64,000 nucleotides of DNA from an uncultured Chthoniobacterales bacterium. GTDB lineage: Bacteria; Verrucomicrobiota; Verrucomicrobiia; Chthoniobacterales; UBA10450. The notes beneath the pieces were generated by a model. That model saw nothing but the letters and a program-made list of their open reading frames with translations. It ran no database searches and was not told the origin of the DNA. Made by a program: the position numbers and the translations under genes. Positions 10,205 to 17,956 of this stretch are shown in pieces. The stretch covers positions 24,984-88,983 of the forward strand of contig CADCTA010000077.1 in assembly GCA_902805675.1 (NCBI GenBank), in the 5' to 3' direction. Each line of letters opens with the position of its first letter. Positions within the stretch are counted from its first letter, which is position 1.

Positions 10205-11209
10205 ATGAAGCCGCCCGAGCCTGATCCCTCATTCGAGGTTTCGCTGCGGCCGCCGATGTTCAGCGAGTTCACCGGGCAGGTGAAGGTTTGCGAGCGTCTC
10301 GAAGTGCTGGTCGAAGCGGCGAAGCAGCGCGGCGATGTGCTCGAGCACATTTTGCTTAGCGGCCCGCCGGGACTGGGCAAGACGACTCTCGCCAACATCA
10401 TCGCGAACGCGATGGGTGTGAGCGTGAAGAACACGAGCGGGCCTGTGATCGAAAAGGCCGGCGAGCTCGCGGGGTTGCTCACCAGCCTCGAGAAAGGCGA
10501 CGTGCTTTTCATCGACGAGATCCATCGGCTCCAGCCGACGATCGAGGAGTATCTCTATCCGGCGATGGAGGATTACCGCCTCGACATCATCATCGATCAA
10601 GGGCCCCAGGCGCGGAGCCTGCGACTGCAGCTGCCGAAGTTCACGCTCATTGGCGCCACCACCCGCGCCGGCATGGTCAGCGCGCCGCTGCGCTCACGGT
10701 TCGGCATGACGGCCAGGCTCGATTACTACACCGCGGAGGAGATGCACAAGATCATCACGCGGAGCGCGGGATTGCTCGGCGTTGAGATGGATCACGCCGG
10801 CGCGGCGGAGATCGCGGCGCGCACGCGCGGCACGCCCCGCACTGCAAACAATCTGCTGCGCTGGGTGCGCGATTACGCGCAGGTGAAGGCCGATGGCAGG
10901 ATCACGGCTGATGTGGCCGACCGCGCGCTCACCATGCTGGAGATCGACCGCGACGGCTTCGATCAATGGGACAAGCGCATCATCGAAGCGCTGATCCACA
11001 AGTTCAACGGAGGCCCGGTTGGCTTGAATTCGCTCGCCGTCGCGATTGGCGAAGAGTCCGGCACGCTCGAAGAAGTGAACGAGCCTTACCTGATCATGGA
11101 AGGCTACATCAAACGCACACCGCAAGGCCGCGTCGCATTGCCGAACGCGTATCGCAAGCTGGGCCTGAAACCGCCGGTCGGCGCGCAGAGCGATCTCTTC
11201 GGCACGTGA
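10205..11209 (+). CDS. ruvB: Holliday junction helicase RuvB
   Basis: Motor ATPase of the RuvABC branch-migration complex in recombinational repair. 334 residues, family-typical. The Walker A motif GPPGLGKTT sits near residue 53, Walker B DEIH near residue 104, sensor 1 in LIGATTRAG, and the arginine finger region in APLRSRFGM. The C-terminal winged helix contains [10 protein letters not shown] and the closing [18 protein letters not shown]. ruvA and ruvC are not in the window. It is followed by a palindromic repeat and xseA, both on the plus strand, in a DNA-repair neighbourhood that also includes recO. Confidence 0.97.
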   Translation: MKPPEPDPSFEVSLRPPMFSEFTGQVKVCERLEVLVEAAKQRGDVLEHILLSGPPGLGKTTLANIIANAMGVSVKNTSGPVIEKAGELAGLLTSLEKGDVLFIDEIHRLQPTIEEYLYPAMEDYRLDIIIDQGPQARSLRLQLPKFTLIGATTRAGMVSAPLRSRFGMTARLDYYTAEEMHKIITRSAGLLGVEMDHAGAAEIAARTRGTPRTANNLLRWVRDYAQVKADGRITADVADRALTMLEIDRDGFDQWDKRIIEALIHKFNGGPVGLNSLAVAIGEESGTLEEVNEPYLIMEGYIKRTPQGRVALPNAYRKLGLKPPVGAQSDLFGT

Positions 11210-11216
11210 CCATGTC

Positions 11217-11308
11217 TGTCATTCCGAGCGAAGTCGAGGAATCCCGTGGCAGGACCGATGACGTAGCCACGGGATCCTTCGACTCCGCTGCGCTCCGCTC
11301 AGGATGAC
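11217..11308. repeat. Family A palindromic repeat between ruvB and xseA
   Basis: Left arm tgtcattccgagcgaagtcg continuing to aggaatcccgtggc; right arm gccacgggatccttcgactc ending in ctcaggatgac. The terminal ATGAC (11304-11308) includes the first possible start codon of xseA. Confidence 0.85.
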
Positions 11309-12659
11309 GGGCGACTTCTTCGGCGGTTCAGGGCGGGTGCTCACGGTAGGCGAGCTGACGCGCGCGATCCGCGGCACGCTCGAAACGAAGTTTGGCGCCG
11401 TGTGGGTTCAAGGCGAGGTGTCGAACTACAAGCTGCACCCATCCGGCCACCAGTATTTCACTCTCAAAGACCAACGCGCCGCGATCTCCTGCGTCATCTT
11501 CCGGAATACGCTCCCGCCATCGGCGAAGCCGCTCACAGACGGAGCCCAGGTGCAAATCTACGGACAGATCACCGTCTTCGAAGCGCGCGGCCAGTACCAG
11601 CTGAGCGTGCAGATCGTGCAGGCGCGCGGCCTAGGCGTGTTGCAGGCAAAGTTCGAAGCACTCAAACGCAAGCTCGAGGCGCAAGGCCTCTTCGATCCCG
11701 GCCACAAGCGGCCGCTGCCGAAATTTCCAAAGCGTATCGGTATCGTGACCTCGCCGAGCGGCGCCGCGATTCGCGACATGCTGAACGTGCTGCAACGCCG
11801 GGCCCCGGCGCTGGAGATTCTCATCAGCCCCGTGCGTGTGCAGGGCACGGGCGCAGCCTCGGAGATCGCGGTGGCGTTACGCGAACTCACGCGGCCTAAC
11901 GACGCTTGGAAGTCGCTCGACCTGGTGGTCATTACGCGAGGCGGCGGGAGCATCGAGGACCTGTGGGAGTTTAACGAAGAGATTGTCGCGCGGGCGATCT
12001 ACGAGTCGCCGATCCCGGTAGTGAGCGCCGTCGGTCACGAGATCGACTTCACGATTGCCGACTTCGTCGCCGATTTACGCGCACCGACGCCGAGCGCTGC
12101 GGCGGAGCTGATCGTGCCGGACGCGGCTGAAGTTCTCCGGCGCGTGGCTGAACTTTCCAACTGCCTCGATCGCAATCTGCGCAACTTCGTGTCGCAATCG
12201 CGCACGCGGCTCCGGTTTCTATCGGAGCGCACGCTGGCGCGCGAGCCGGCGAATCGGCTTCGCGAGGCCCAGCAGCGCGTCGATGGGGCGAAGGACGCGC
12301 TGGCCAGACTGCTCGCGCGGTTTGTCCCCGACGCGCGAGCGAAACTCGCCGCGCACCTGCGCGCGCTGCAATCGCACAATCCGGCCCGGGAGCTTGCCGC
12401 GCGGCGAACAAGCCTCGACGAACTGCGACGCCGCTTCACCACCGCCCCGCCGCAATTGCTGCAGCTCCACCGGCAACGTTTCACGAAACTTGAAGCGATC
12501 CTGCGCGTGCTCGGACCGGAGGCGACCTTGCGCCGCGGGTACAGCATCACGACGGATGCGAATGGGAACGTGATCACCAGCGTGACGCAGGTCAGCCCGG
12601 ACAAGCGCGTCCGCACGCGCCTTGCGGATGGAACGTTCGACTCTGACGTCGCCGGGTAG
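11304..12659 (+). CDS. xseA: Exodeoxyribonuclease VII large subunit XseA
   Basis: Nuclease subunit that degrades single-stranded DNA. 451 residues. The N-terminal OB-fold (about 10-105) has WVQGEVSNYK and HQYFTLKD; the catalytic domain follows with GIVTSPSGAAIRDML, ITRGGGSIEDLW and AVGHEIDFTIADFVAD, all family-typical; then a coiled-coil region and a C-terminal RGYSI motif. The start is uncertain: ATG 11304 is the end of a repeat, and GTG 11337 (VLTVGELTRAI) aligns better with the usual N-terminus. The small subunit gene xseB, often adjacent, is not found in the next 110 nt. Confidence 0.95.
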   Translation: MTGDFFGGSGRVLTVGELTRAIRGTLETKFGAVWVQGEVSNYKLHPSGHQYFTLKDQRAAISCVIFRNTLPPSAKPLTDGAQVQIYGQITVFEARGQYQLSVQIVQARGLGVLQAKFEALKRKLEAQGLFDPGHKRPLPKFPKRIGIVTSPSGAAIRDMLNVLQRRAPALEILISPVRVQGTGAASEIAVALRELTRPNDAWKSLDLVVITRGGGSIEDLWEFNEEIVARAIYESPIPVVSAVGHEIDFTIADFVADLRAPTPSAAAELIVPDAAEVLRRVAELSNCLDRNLRNFVSQSRTRLRFLSERTLAREPANRLREAQQRVDGAKDALARLLARFVPDARAKLAAHLRALQSHNPARELAARRTSLDELRRRFTTAPPQLLQLHRQRFTKLEAILRVLGPEATLRRGYSITTDANGNVITSVTQVSPDKRVRTRLADGTFDSDVAG

Positions 12660-12666
12660 CGGGTGG

Positions 12667-12687
12667 GGACATCGCGCTGCGATGTCC
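12667..12687. repeat. Perfect 9-bp hairpin downstream of xseA
   Basis: ggacatcgc, loop gct, gcgatgtcc. There is no T-tract, so it is more likely a small palindromic repeat than an intrinsic terminator, although it sits between the convergent genes xseA and recO. Confidence 0.6.
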
Positions 12688-12748
12688 GATCGACGTGGCA
12701 AGATCTCGTGACAGACGAGCGGGGCCGTGCGCGAGCCACGCCGTTCCG

Positions 12749-12767
12749 GACGCCGCAGCGCGGCGTC
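12749..12767. repeat. Perfect 8-bp hairpin before recO 3' end
   Basis: gacgccgc, loop agc, gcggcgtc. Same architecture as the hairpin at 12667 (3-nt loop, GC stem, no T-tract), in the same xseA/recO convergent gap. Confidence 0.55.
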
Positions 12768-12768
12768 T

Positions 12769-13323
12769 CTACCCCAGCGTTGCGCCGCGCAGCGCCTTCA
12801 GCAAAGGCGCGCGCGACGTCGGCAGCCGCCCGAACAAGCTCGCCAGGGCGAACGCTGGATCGCTCTTCAGTAGTTTTGCATCGTGGACGCCTGCGATCCG
12901 TGCCAGTTCCATCTCAAAATGCGCTACGGCCCGGAGCGTCGGCTCGTTCGCACTCAGGTAGCCGAACGCACGCCGCAGCAACGCGAAGAGCTCCGGTTCG
13001 TTGTGATCGCTTTCGGTACAGATCTCAATCAGTTCCACAAAGTACGAAGCGGTTTGCGTACGGGGATAGCTTCCGCGGATTCCGCCGAATGGATTCGTGA
13101 GGGCTACTTCCCGCAGCGTGTGCAGGTTCGAACGCTTGCTGCGGGCGATCTGGATCTCGGCTTCGTAGAAGAGATCGAGTTTGCCGGCGAACGGACTCTT
13201 CGCGCTGCGCGCGCCTTTCGCGACCGTCTGCACGCAGCCCAGCGATTCCGTGCACCAGGAGACGATGAGGCTCGTATCGCTGAGCTTCCGCTTGCGCAAC
13301 AAAATGGCTGGCGTGCTTTCCAT
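12769..13323 (-). CDS. recO: DNA repair protein RecO (short form)
   Basis: Mediator that helps load RecA with RecF and RecR. The N-terminal OB-fold is visible: ILLRKRKLSDTSLIVSWCT, then GCVQTVAKGARSAKSPFAG and LDLFYEAEIQIARSKRSNLH. At 184 residues it is shorter than the usual ~240. The C-terminal zinc-finger region with its four cysteines is absent; the protein ends after the helical part. recF is present further along (55348), consistent with a RecFOR pathway. Assignment rests mainly on the N-terminal half. Confidence 0.85.
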   Translation of the reverse strand: MESTPAILLRKRKLSDTSLIVSWCTESLGCVQTVAKGARSAKSPFAGKLDLFYEAEIQIARSKRSNLHTLREVALTNPFGGIRGSYPRTQTASYFVELIEICTESDHNEPELFALLRRAFGYLSANEPTLRAVAHFEMELARIAGVHDAKLLKSDPAFALASLFGRLPTSRAPLLKALRGATLG

Positions 13324-13581
13324 CAGCTGACGGGGTCGCCGGAGTATCGCCGCGGAGGCGCTGCGGCAAAATGCTAAGCTTAATTGCCGTCGCGGCGGAC
13401 AGTGATGATGGCAGGCGCTCGTCCACGCCGAAACACCGACGCTCCGAATTGGCCGCGCTTGTCAACGCAGCGGGCGGAGCGATGGATCACGTTCGATGCA
13501 CATCGGAACCGCGCCCGGATGCGTATGTTCCCAGTGATCGGACTGATGAGGACCACTGAGACAGCACGGGTGCCCGAGGAG

Positions 13582-14838
13582 ATGACCGGGCGGCAACGCC
13601 GCACGCCCGTAGGCAAAGTGTCGTTGCGCGACACGTTCCGGGCGCTGCGTCATCGCAATTACCGGCTCTTCTTCTACGGCCAATCGGTTTCGCTCATCGG
13701 CACGTGGATGCAGCAGACGGCGCTGAGCTGGCTCGTCTACCAGATCACGGGATCGAAGACGTTGCTCGGGGTGGTCGCCGCGGTGGGATCGGCGCCGATG
13801 ATTCTGTTTTCGCTCTGGGGCGGTTCGCTCGCAGATCGTTACCCGAAGCGCAGGATCATCCTTTGCGCGCAGGCGGCGCAGATGGTGCCGGCGTTCGTCC
13901 TTGCGGTGCTCGCGTGGACTGGGCTCGCGAACACGTGGGTCATTATCGGCGTGGCGGCGATCAGCGGCACGGCGATGGCGTTCGACATGCCGGCGCGGCA
14001 GGCCTTCACGCTCGACATGACGAGTCGCGAAGACCTGCTCAATGCGATCTCGCTCAACAGCTCGATCTTCAACGGCGCGCGCATCGTGGGCCCGGCACTC
14101 GCAGGTGTGGTGATCGGCAGCCTCGGCACCCCGATCTGCTTTCTGGTCAACGGAGTCAGCTTCATTGCTGTGATCATCAGCCTGCTGATGATGCGTCTGC
14201 CGGCGCATGTGCCGATCACCACGGAGGCGGCAGCGAAAGCGAGCGCGTTCAGCGGGCTCAGTTACGTGCTGCAGCACCGGCGCGTGCGTACGATCCTCGC
14301 GCTGCTTGGCACAGTGGGCATTTTCGGCTGGTCATACGCGGTCCTGCTACCGGCTTTCGCGCGGGATGTCTTCGGGCTCGGGCCTGACGGGTACGGTGCG
14401 CTGATGTCGGCCAGCGGCGTCGGCGCGCTGGCGGGTGCGCTTACCGTCGCCACTGCGGGTCACGTCTTCCCGCAGCGGAACGTCGCGCTTGGTGGCAACT
14501 GGCTGTTCGCCGTTGCGCTGTTTGGGTTCTCGCTCACCACCAACTACTACGTCGCGCTCTGCTGGATGGCACTCGGCGGGTTCGGGATGCTGCTGTTTTT
14601 CTCGACCTCGAACACGGTGATGCAATCAGTCGTCCCGGACGAATGGCGCGGCCGCGTGCTTGGGGTGTGGGGATTGGTCTTCGGCGCCATGATTCCGCTC
14701 GGCAGCCTGGAGGCTGGATTGATGGCGGAATGGCTTGGGCCTTCGTTCGCGCTCGCGTTTGGCGCGGTGATCTGCGCGATCGCGGGGCTCGTGGCGTTGC
14801 TCGCGATCCGCAGGCGCGAAGCGCAAGAAGACCGATAG
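13582..14838 (+). CDS. MFS transporter, DHA3/EntS-type exporter
   Basis: 418 residues from the ATG at 13582, with about 12 hydrophobic segments. The N-terminus (FRALRHRNYRLFFYGQSVS) and the signature GGSLADRYPKRRIIL between TM2 and TM3 are typical of the MFS_3 group, which contains the enterobactin exporter EntS. Conserved FDMPARQAF and NSSIFNGARIVGPALAG are also typical. An open upstream extension to 13384 is Arg-rich and unlikely to be translated. Substrate unknown; export of a siderophore or drug-like compound is the family precedent only. Confidence 0.88.
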   Translation: MTGRQRRTPVGKVSLRDTFRALRHRNYRLFFYGQSVSLIGTWMQQTALSWLVYQITGSKTLLGVVAAVGSAPMILFSLWGGSLADRYPKRRIILCAQAAQMVPAFVLAVLAWTGLANTWVIIGVAAISGTAMAFDMPARQAFTLDMTSREDLLNAISLNSSIFNGARIVGPALAGVVIGSLGTPICFLVNGVSFIAVIISLLMMRLPAHVPITTEAAAKASAFSGLSYVLQHRRVRTILALLGTVGIFGWSYAVLLPAFARDVFGLGPDGYGALMSASGVGALAGALTVATAGHVFPQRNVALGGNWLFAVALFGFSLTTNYYVALCWMALGGFGMLLFFSTSNTVMQSVVPDEWRGRVLGVWGLVFGAMIPLGSLEAGLMAEWLGPSFALAFGAVICAIAGLVALLAIRRREAQEDR

Positions 14839-14877
14839 CCCACGGACGGGTCATCAATAGCCCACGGACGGGTCATC
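14835..14877. repeat. Tandem direct repeat, period 22, at the MFS gene 3' end
   Basis: atagcccacggacgggtcatc occurs twice (14835-14855 and 14857-14877). The second copy runs into the left arm of the family B repeat, suggesting a small duplication at the insertion boundary. The first copy includes the MFS stop codon. Confidence 0.8.
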
Positions 14878-15028
14878 CTGAGCCGCGCAGACGGCGAAGG
14901 ACCTCGCGCCGTCGAGCAGAGCGTTCCCGAACGGAAAGCGGCGCCTGCGGTGCTGGTGATCTCTTCGCCAGGCAGAACGCAACGCGCGGGCGTGAGGTCC
15001 TTCGCCGTCTACGCGGCTCAGGATGACC
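14871..15028. repeat. Family B inverted repeat between MFS gene and lpdA
   Basis: Left arm 14871-14910 (ggtcatcctgagccgcgcag, then acggcgaaggacctcgcgcc) and right arm about 14989-15028 (gcgtgaggtccttcgccgtc, then tacgcggctcaggatgacc) are near-perfect inverted copies around a ~78-nt spacer. Other copies lie at 23492, 39235 and 57268, with single arms at 33981 and 46711. Confidence 0.9.
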
Positions 15029-15042
15029 GCGTTGTGTGGCTC

Positions 15043-16449
15043 TTATCGGTTGCCGATGTGGATCGCGCCCTTGTTCACCGCGAGCGCGGCTTCCTTCACC
15101 GCTTCGCTGTGCGTCGGGTGCGCGTGGACGGTGCGGCCAAGATCCTCGGCGCTGCCGCCGAATTCCATCACCGCGACGCACTCGGCCATCAAATCTGAAG
15201 CAGCGTGCGCCATGATGTGAGCGCCGATGATGCGATCCGTCTCTGCGTCGGCGACAAACTTCACGAATCCAGTCGGATCATCCGCCGCAAGCGCGCGGCC
15301 ATTTGCCACGAATGGGAACTTGCCGATGCGGACGTTCATCCCCTTCTCCTTCGCGAAGTCTTCTGTGATGCCCACACCCGCAACTTCCGGATCGGTGTAG
15401 ATGACGCCGGGGATGACGTCGTAGTTCACGTGGCCTGCTTTGCCGGCGATCATCTCGACACAGGCGACGCCTTCTTCCTCCGCCTTGTGCGCCAGCATGG
15501 GCCCGGCGATGACGTCACCGATCGCGTAAACGCCTTCGACGTCTGTGCGGAAATGCGCGTCGACTTTGATGCGCTTCCGCTCGTCGAGTTGCACGCCAAT
15601 CTTCTCGGCGCCAACACTATCTGCGAACGCACGGCGCCCGACGGACACAAGCACCTTGTCGGCATCGAACGTCAGCTGCTCCTCGCCTTTGGTGGCCGTT
15701 GCTGTCGCGCGGCCGTTCTCCACCTTCACTTCGCCGACCTTTGTTCCGAGGTGGAACTTCATTCCCTGGGTGGTGAGGACTTTTTGCAGAGCCGTCGCCA
15801 ATTCGAGATCGAAGCCGAGTGCGATGCGCGGCAGGAACTCGAGCACGGTCACCTCAGCGCCGAGGCGACTCCAGACCGAGCCCATCTCGAGACCGATCGC
15901 GCCGCCGCCGATGACGAGCAGCTTCTTGGGCACTTCCGAAAACGAAAGCGCTTCGGTGCTGCTGACGACCACGTTGCCATCAAACTTCATGCTCGGCAGC
16001 TCCACCGGCACGCTGCCAGTTGCGATGATGATGTGCTTGGCTTCAAGCTCCTGATCCTGGCCCGTGGCACCGCGGACCGTCACTTTGCCTGGCGCGGTGA
16101 TCATCCCGGTTCCGTGGAACGTGGTCACCTTGTTCAGCTTCATCAGCCCGCGGACGCCGCCGGTCAGTTGCTTCACGACCTTGTCTTTGCGCGCGAGCAT
16201 GGTCCCGAGATCGAGGCTCACGTTGTCGAACTTCACGCCGTGTTTGGCGGCATCCTTTTTCGCGAAAGCAAAGTGATCGCTCGAGGAGAGAAGTGCCTTG
16301 CTCGGAATGCAACCGATGCGGAGGCAGGTGCCGCCGAGTTCGGGATCCTTTTCCACGATCGCGGTCTTGAGGCCGAGCTGCGCTGCGCGAATGGCTGCAA
16401 CATAGCCGCCCGGGCCGGCGCCGATTACTACCAGATCAAAGTTTTCCAT
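15043..16449 (-). CDS. lpdA: Dihydrolipoyl dehydrogenase (E3)
   Basis: Reoxidises the dihydrolipoyl arms of 2-oxo acid dehydrogenase complexes, passing electrons to NAD. 468 residues. The FAD-binding motif VIGAGPGGYVAA is at residue 8, the redox disulfide in GGTCLRIGCIPSK (Cys42, Cys47), an NAD-binding motif in VIGGGAIGLEMG, and the C-terminal catalytic His in HAHPTHSEA. It is the last gene of the minus-strand run sucA-sucB-lpdA. It is separated from sucB by a family A repeat, which may affect its relative expression. Confidence 0.97.
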   Translation of the reverse strand: MENFDLVVIGAGPGGYVAAIRAAQLGLKTAIVEKDPELGGTCLRIGCIPSKALLSSSDHFAFAKKDAAKHGVKFDNVSLDLGTMLARKDKVVKQLTGGVRGLMKLNKVTTFHGTGMITAPGKVTVRGATGQDQELEAKHIIIATGSVPVELPSMKFDGNVVVSSTEALSFSEVPKKLLVIGGGAIGLEMGSVWSRLGAEVTVLEFLPRIALGFDLELATALQKVLTTQGMKFHLGTKVGEVKVENGRATATATKGEEQLTFDADKVLVSVGRRAFADSVGAEKIGVQLDERKRIKVDAHFRTDVEGVYAIGDVIAGPMLAHKAEEEGVACVEMIAGKAGHVNYDVIPGVIYTDPEVAGVGITEDFAKEKGMNVRIGKFPFVANGRALAADDPTGFVKFVADAETDRIIGAHIMAHAASDLMAECVAVMEFGGSAEDLGRTVHAHPTHSEAVKEAALAVNKGAIHIGNR

Positions 16450-16459
16450 AGGTAAATTC

Positions 16460-16553
16460 CGTCATTCCGAGCGGAGCGAAGCGAAGTCGAGGAATCCCGC
16501 TGCGCTACCGAGGCGTTCCGCCACGGGATGTCTCGACTTCGCTCGACATGACA
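16460..16553. repeat. Family A palindromic repeat between sucB and lpdA
   Basis: Left arm gtcattccgagcggagcgaa continuing to gtcgaggaatcccgc; right arm ccacgggatgtctcgacttc ending in gctcgacatgac. It lies inside the suc operon, where such hairpins can stabilise the upstream message (inference). Confidence 0.82.
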
Positions 16554-16570
16554 ACTGAGTAGAGCGGTGA

Positions 16571-17839
16571 CTAGAAGTCCAGCGGCAGCTTGGTCGGATC
16601 CTCGATGCACTCTTTGACGCGGATGAGGAACGTGACCGCTTCCTTACCGTCGACGGCGCGGTGATCGTAGCTGAGCGCCAGATACATCATCGGGCGAGCC
16701 TCGACTTTGCCGTTCACGACGATCGGTCGGTCCATGATCTTGTGCATTCCGAGGATGCCACTCTGCGGCGGATTCAAGATAGGTGTGCTGAGAAGCGAGC
16801 CGTAAACACCGCCATTCGAAATCGTGAAAGTGCCGCCCTGCAGATCCTCGATCTTGATTTTGCCCTCGCGCGCTTTGACCGCGTACTCGCCGATCGAGCG
16901 TTCGAGATCCGCGAAGGTTTTCTTATCGGCATCGCGCACGACCGGGACCACGAGTCCCCGCTCGGTGCCAACGGCAACACCGATATCGTAGAAGTGGTTC
17001 TGGATGAAATCGTCGCCCTCGATCCGAGCATTGATCGCCGGGACAGCTTTCAGCGCCTCGACCGTTGCTTTGATGAAGAACGACATGAAGCCGAGCTTCA
17101 TGCCGTTCGCTTTCGTGAAGGCGTCCTGCTTCTCTTTCCGCAGCGCCGAAACCGCGGTCATGTCGCACTCGTTGAACGTCGTGAGAATGGCGGCGGTGTG
17201 CTGCGCCATCACCAACTGCGCCGCGATCTTGCGGCGGAGCGGCGACATCTTCTTGCGCGTAAAGCGGCCATCCGTGGAGACAGCTGGCTGCTGTTGCGGC
17301 TGAGTTGCTGCGCCATCTGTAGGAACTGGCGCAGCGGGCGTTGGTGCCGCTGGTTCCGCGGTGCGATTCTGCGCAGCGTGAAGCACGTCGCCTTTCGTTA
17401 ACCGACCGCCCTTGCCGCTGCCGACGATGCTCGCGGTTTCGAGTTGCTCCTCCTCGACAATGCGCCGAACCGCGGGCGATAGCACCTCCGCGTTCGGCGA
17501 TCTCTTCTCGCCAGCATTCGGAGCTTCTACGCGGTTCGGGTCGGGTTTTTCCTTCGCCGAAGTGGGTGTTGCGACCGTCTCCGGGCCCGCTGTCGGCGCG
17601 GCCGCCGACTCGTCGATCGTCGCTACCACTTCGCCGATCTTCACTTCCTGCCCCTCGGCCGCGATGGTCTGCAAAAGGCCGGCCTTTTCGGCTACGATCT
17701 CCGTGGAAACCTTGTCAGTCTCGAGGGTGAAAAGCGGCTCGCCGGCTTTCACGTGTTCCCCCGATTTCTTATGCCAGACGGAGACGACACCGCTGGAGAT
17801 AGACTCGCCGACGGCCGGAATTTTTACTTCGATGCTCAT
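16571..17839 (-). CDS. sucB: Dihydrolipoyllysine succinyltransferase (E2 of 2-oxoglutarate dehydrogenase)
   Basis: Core of the 2-oxoglutarate dehydrogenase complex, transferring succinyl from lipoyl to CoA. 422 residues. The lipoyl domain (1-80) has the modified Lys43 in [11 protein letters not shown] Pro/Ala-rich linker follows, then the E1/E3-binding domain (about 124-158, [14 protein letters not shown]), a second linker and the catalytic domain with [12 protein letters not shown] (His393, Asp397). Downstream of sucA by 117 nt and upstream of lpdA, so E1-E2-E3 form one operon. One lipoyl domain, as usual for SucB. Confidence 0.96.
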   Translation of the reverse strand: MSIEVKIPAVGESISSGVVSVWHKKSGEHVKAGEPLFTLETDKVSTEIVAEKAGLLQTIAAEGQEVKIGEVVATIDESAAAPTAGPETVATPTSAKEKPDPNRVEAPNAGEKRSPNAEVLSPAVRRIVEEEQLETASIVGSGKGGRLTKGDVLHAAQNRTAEPAAPTPAAPVPTDGAATQPQQQPAVSTDGRFTRKKMSPLRRKIAAQLVMAQHTAAILTTFNECDMTAVSALRKEKQDAFTKANGMKLGFMSFFIKATVEALKAVPAINARIEGDDFIQNHFYDIGVAVGTERGLVVPVVRDADKKTFADLERSIGEYAVKAREGKIKIEDLQGGTFTISNGGVYGSLLSTPILNPPQSGILGMHKIMDRPIVVNGKVEARPMMYLALSYDHRAVDGKEAVTFLIRVKECIEDPTKLPLDF

Positions 17840-17956
17840 GGGGCGGCTACACTATGCGCAATCGTTTCTCGCGGTCTAACGGTACGTTCCGCAGTGCCCC
17901 TAGTGACAGCGCGCCGCGATGCTCAGCGCAGTCTCGCCCCACCGTGAACCCGGCCT

